The notes under the pieces: model-generated | Told to the model about the DNA's origin: nothing | The model's database searches: none | Seen by the model: the letters and a program-made list of their open reading frames with translations, nothing else | Source of the DNA: Azospirillum endophyticum | GTDB taxonomy: Bacteria; Pseudomonadota; Alphaproteobacteria; Azospirillales; Azospirillaceae | DNA length: 64,000 bases | Assembly: GCF_016595245.1 (NCBI RefSeq) | Contig: NZ_JAENHM010000095.1 | Location: 46,933 to 110,932 of the forward strand | Reading direction: 5' to 3' | Translations under genes and position numbers: made by a program | In this document: piece by piece, positions 61,803 through 64,000 of the stretch | How the letters are laid out: each line of letters begins with the position of its first letter | Position numbering within the stretch: the first letter of the stretch is position 1

Positions 61803-63128
61803 CTAGAAGCCGACCTGCGGATCAGGACGGGAGCCGTCGGAAAATCGAGTGATCGAAAAGGGCGTCACGTCCACCGCCGGTCGGCTGCCGGTGGCGAGGT
61901 CCGCCAACACATGCCCGGCACCGGGGCCGAGCGTGAAGCCGTGACCCGAAAAGCCGGTCCCGATATGGAATCCCGGAATGGCCGGAACGCTGGAGATCAC
62001 CGGAATAGCGTCCGGGGTGACGTCCAGCAATCCGGCCCAGCTCTGCTCGACCGCCACGGTTCCGAAGATCGGGAACCGCTCGACGAGCCGTCGCCTCGCC
62101 TCGTCGATGAAGCGCTGATCGGGGCCGGGGTCGTTGACGCGGGTCCGCTCGTAAGCCGAGGCGGCCTCCGGGGGCTGGCGGCGCGCATCACGCAATTCGG
62201 TCATGAACCGGCCGGCGGTCGGCCGCAGCCGGCGCCACGACATGCGCAGCATCGGCGTGAAGTCGCGCAGGAACCGGAAGCTGGACGGCGTGATCGGGGC
62301 CAGCGTGTTGAAGGGATCGCCGATGGTGTAGCCGCCATCAGCCCGGCGTCGGAACGAGTAGTGTTGCGTCACCGCCGCCGGCAAAGGACCGCCGGCCAGG
62401 GGGGCCGTCCTCATGACCGACGCCTGCACCAGCAACTGCGACAGCCTGACGTCCAGGCTGTCGCAGAACAGGCGGCTCCAGGCTCCGCCCGCCAGCACGA
62501 CCGCATCCGCCTTGATCCGGCCGCGTTCGGTCCACACGCCGGAAACCCGGCCGGCCTCGGTGTCCAGCGCCCGCACCGCACAGTTGGTCAGGATGACGGC
62601 GCCACCGCGTTGGGCGGCCCTGGCGATGGCCGGAGCCGCGCGTTGCGGTTCGGCGACGGCGTCGCCGCTGGCGAACAGCCCTCCCTTGAACGGCCGGGTG
62701 GCGCCGGGGAAAAGGGTGGCGACCTCGGCACCGGAGAGCATGCGGGCGTCGAGACCTTGGGGGGCCGCCCTGCGGATCCAGGCTTCGGCCACCGCGATGG
62801 GAGCGTCGCTGTCGTAGAGCCTCGCGATGCCGGTGGCCCGGTATCCGATATCGGCTTCGACCAGTTCCGGCATCCCGCGCCACAGGCGTGCCGACAGGAT
62901 GCTGATCGGGATTTCCCGATCGTCGCGTCCGCAGGTGATGATCCAGCCCCAGTTGCGGCTGGATTGCTCACCGGCGATATGGCCCTTCTCGCAGAGGACC
63001 ACCGGGACGCCCTTCCGGGCGAGGAAGAGAGCGGTGCTCGTCCCGACGATGCCGCCGCCGATCACCACGACCGCCGTTTCCGCCGGGACATCGGCGTCGG
63101 CGGTCACGTCTTCCACGATCAAACCCAT
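61803..63128 (-). CDS. FAD-dependent oxidoreductase, DAO family (glycine/D-amino acid oxidase-like)
   Basis: This 441-residue flavoenzyme has the dinucleotide motif VVIGGGIVGTSTALFLARKG at about residues 21-40 and the late FAD motif IGTGFSGHGFTLGPGAG near residue 405. The substrate domain lies between. Such enzymes oxidise secondary or tertiary amines, opines or amino acids. The ATG follows GGAAGGA by 9 bases. It is 43 bases downstream of a Pot-type binding protein on the same strand, so it probably oxidises the imported amine. Confidence 0.9.
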   Translation of the reverse strand: MGLIVEDVTADADVPAETAVVVIGGGIVGTSTALFLARKGVPVVLCEKGHIAGEQSSRNWGWIITCGRDDREIPISILSARLWRGMPELVEADIGYRATGIARLYDSDAPIAVAEAWIRRAAPQGLDARMLSGAEVATLFPGATRPFKGGLFASGDAVAEPQRAAPAIARAAQRGGAVILTNCAVRALDTEAGRVSGVWTERGRIKADAVVLAGGAWSRLFCDSLDVRLSQLLVQASVMRTAPLAGGPLPAAVTQHYSFRRRADGGYTIGDPFNTLAPITPSSFRFLRDFTPMLRMSWRRLRPTAGRFMTELRDARRQPPEAASAYERTRVNDPGPDQRFIDEARRRLVERFPIFGTVAVEQSWAGLLDVTPDAIPVISSVPAIPGFHIGTGFSGHGFTLGPGAGHVLADLATGSRPAVDVTPFSITRFSDGSRPDPQVGF

Positions 63129-63171
63129 CAAGCGCGTCCTTCCAAGCTGGTCGACAGAAACGGCCGGTCCG

Positions 63172-64000
63172 TCAGCGCTGCATGAAGTTGTCCCAGCGCT
63201 CCAGCACGGCGGCGTTGTTTTGCGCCCACCAAACCTCGTCCAGCTTGATCTGGGTCTTCATGTTTTCCGGCGCGGTGTTGATCCGGGCAATCTGCTCCGG
63301 CGACAGGATCTTGGTGTCGAAGGCCTTCAGGTTTGACGGACCGTAATCGACTGTCAGCGGGAAATGCGCCTGCTGCTCGGGCGAGAAGAACATCGCCAGC
63401 GCCTTCATCGCCATGTCCTTGTGCGGCGCGCCCTTGGGAATGGCGAAGGCGTCGCCGGTCAGGATGCCCTGGTTGAAGGTGAAGCCGGCTTTGCCGCCGT
63501 CGCGCATCACGCTGGAGGCCCGGCCGTTCCAGATCTGGATGTAATCGACCTCGCCGTCCTTGAGCAGCTGCGCAGACTGGGCGCCTGAATCCCACCAAGC
63601 TTCGATCTGCGGCTTGATCTGCTCCAGCTTCCGGAATGCGCGGTCGACGTCCAGCGGATAGAGCTTGTCAGGCGCCACGCCGTCGGCCAGCAGCGCCATT
63701 TCCAGGTTGCCGCGCGGATACTTGAAGACGGAGCGGGCGCCGGGGAACGTCTTGGTGTCGAAGAAGTCGGCCCAGCTTTTCATCGTCTTGCCGCCGGGCT
63801 GCCCGGTCTTGGTATTCCAGGCGATGACGGTGCTGTAGTAGTAGGCGGGAATGCAGTAATCCATGTCCGACGGTGACTCGATGCCGTCGGTGTTGACGAT
63901 CTTCCGGTCGATCTTCTCCAGGATGCCTTCCTTGGCGGCCTGCTGGCACTCGTCCAGGCCAAGCTGCGCTATGTCCCAGGTGACCGCCCCACTGCGAACC
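63172..64000 (-). CDS. Pot-type ABC substrate-binding protein, partial
   Basis: At least 276 residues of a periplasmic binding protein of the polyamine/opine (SBP_bac_8, PotD-like) class are present; the N-terminus and signal peptide lie beyond the window. Visible are MDYCIPAYYYSTVIAWNT, SWADFFDTKTFPGARS, YPRGNLEMALLADG and AFAIPKGAPHKDMA. The stop is at 63172. It belongs with the flavoenzyme gene downstream and presumably permease and ATPase genes outside the window. The open frame runs through the right edge without interruption. Confidence 0.9.
   Translation of the reverse strand, partial: VRSGAVTWDIAQLGLDECQQAAKEGILEKIDRKIVNTDGIESPSDMDYCIPAYYYSTVIAWNTKTGQPGGKTMKSWADFFDTKTFPGARSVFKYPRGNLEMALLADGVAPDKLYPLDVDRAFRKLEQIKPQIEAWWDSGAQSAQLLKDGEVDYIQIWNGRASSVMRDGGKAGFTFNQGILTGDAFAIPKGAPHKDMAMKALAMFFSPEQQAHFPLTVDYGPSNLKAFDTKILSPEQIARINTAPENMKTQIKLDEVWWAQNNAAVLERWDNFMQR

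Overview
The window is about 64 kb of GC-rich chromosomal or megaplasmid DNA with dense, overlapping operons, ATGA-type start/stop overlaps and many ABC importers. Gene content (Liv-, Ssu-, Pot- and Gln-type importers, a molybdenum hydroxylase, UbiD/UbiX, many LysR regulators) and codon bias suggest an alphaproteobacterium, most likely Rhodospirillales and Azospirillum-like. That placement is an inference; no rRNA, tRNA, insertion sequence, phage or CRISPR array is visible.

Layout. 0.2-4.7 kb: a Pot-type ABC importer (ATPase and two permeases), a ureohydrolase and a PaiB-like protein. 4.8-6.7 kb: a TetR repressor with a near-perfect operator, divergent from a crotonase and a DUF1330 gene. 6.7-7.6 kb: small hypothetical genes. 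7.6-11.7 kb: a 1,373-residue autotransporter with an internal poly-proline hinge. 11.7-13.0 kb: a GT87-type membrane glycosyltransferase broken by a frameshift at an 8-bp tandem repeat. 13.0-16.7 kb: a structured leader, then an ABC transporter made of a duplicated permease and an ATPase with a C-terminal AAA-associated domain.

16.8-39.2 kb looks like one catabolic island for aromatic acids. It holds an aldehyde dehydrogenase, LysR and UbiX on the minus strand. On the plus strand it holds a benzoylformate-decarboxylase-like ThDP enzyme, an FMN alpha-hydroxyacid dehydrogenase, an SSS symporter, a UbiD decarboxylase, an AraC regulator, a three-subunit xanthine-dehydrogenase-type molybdoenzyme (large subunit fused to CoxG), a CoA ligase, a crotonase and a complete Liv-type importer. 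The genes read as a mandelate-type route: hydroxyacid to ketoacid to aldehyde to acid to acyl-CoA.

39.2-50.6 kb: a LysR gene diverges from a long plus-strand run encoding an Ssu/Tau-type importer, an ACMSD-like amidohydrolase, three short-chain dehydrogenases, a TIM-barrel isomerase, a thiol-dioxygenase-like cupin, a ThuA-like protein and a TauD-like dioxygenase. The mix hints at organosulfur or related xenobiotic breakdown.

50.7-52.4 kb is a decay zone: a HisD-family dehydrogenase pseudogene (amber codon, hexamer expansion, lost C-terminus) and a C-terminal fragment of alanine dehydrogenase abutting the next gene. 52.4-58.4 kb: a polar-amino-acid ABC importer with a dialkylglycine-decarboxylase-like aminotransferase and a divergent GcvA-type LysR. 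58.7-64 kb, all minus: a secreted M20 peptidase, a LacI regulator, a DAO-type flavoenzyme and a partial Pot-type substrate-binding protein cut by the window edge. A 52-bp palindromic repeat occurs in inverted orientation at 55.8 and 61.8 kb.
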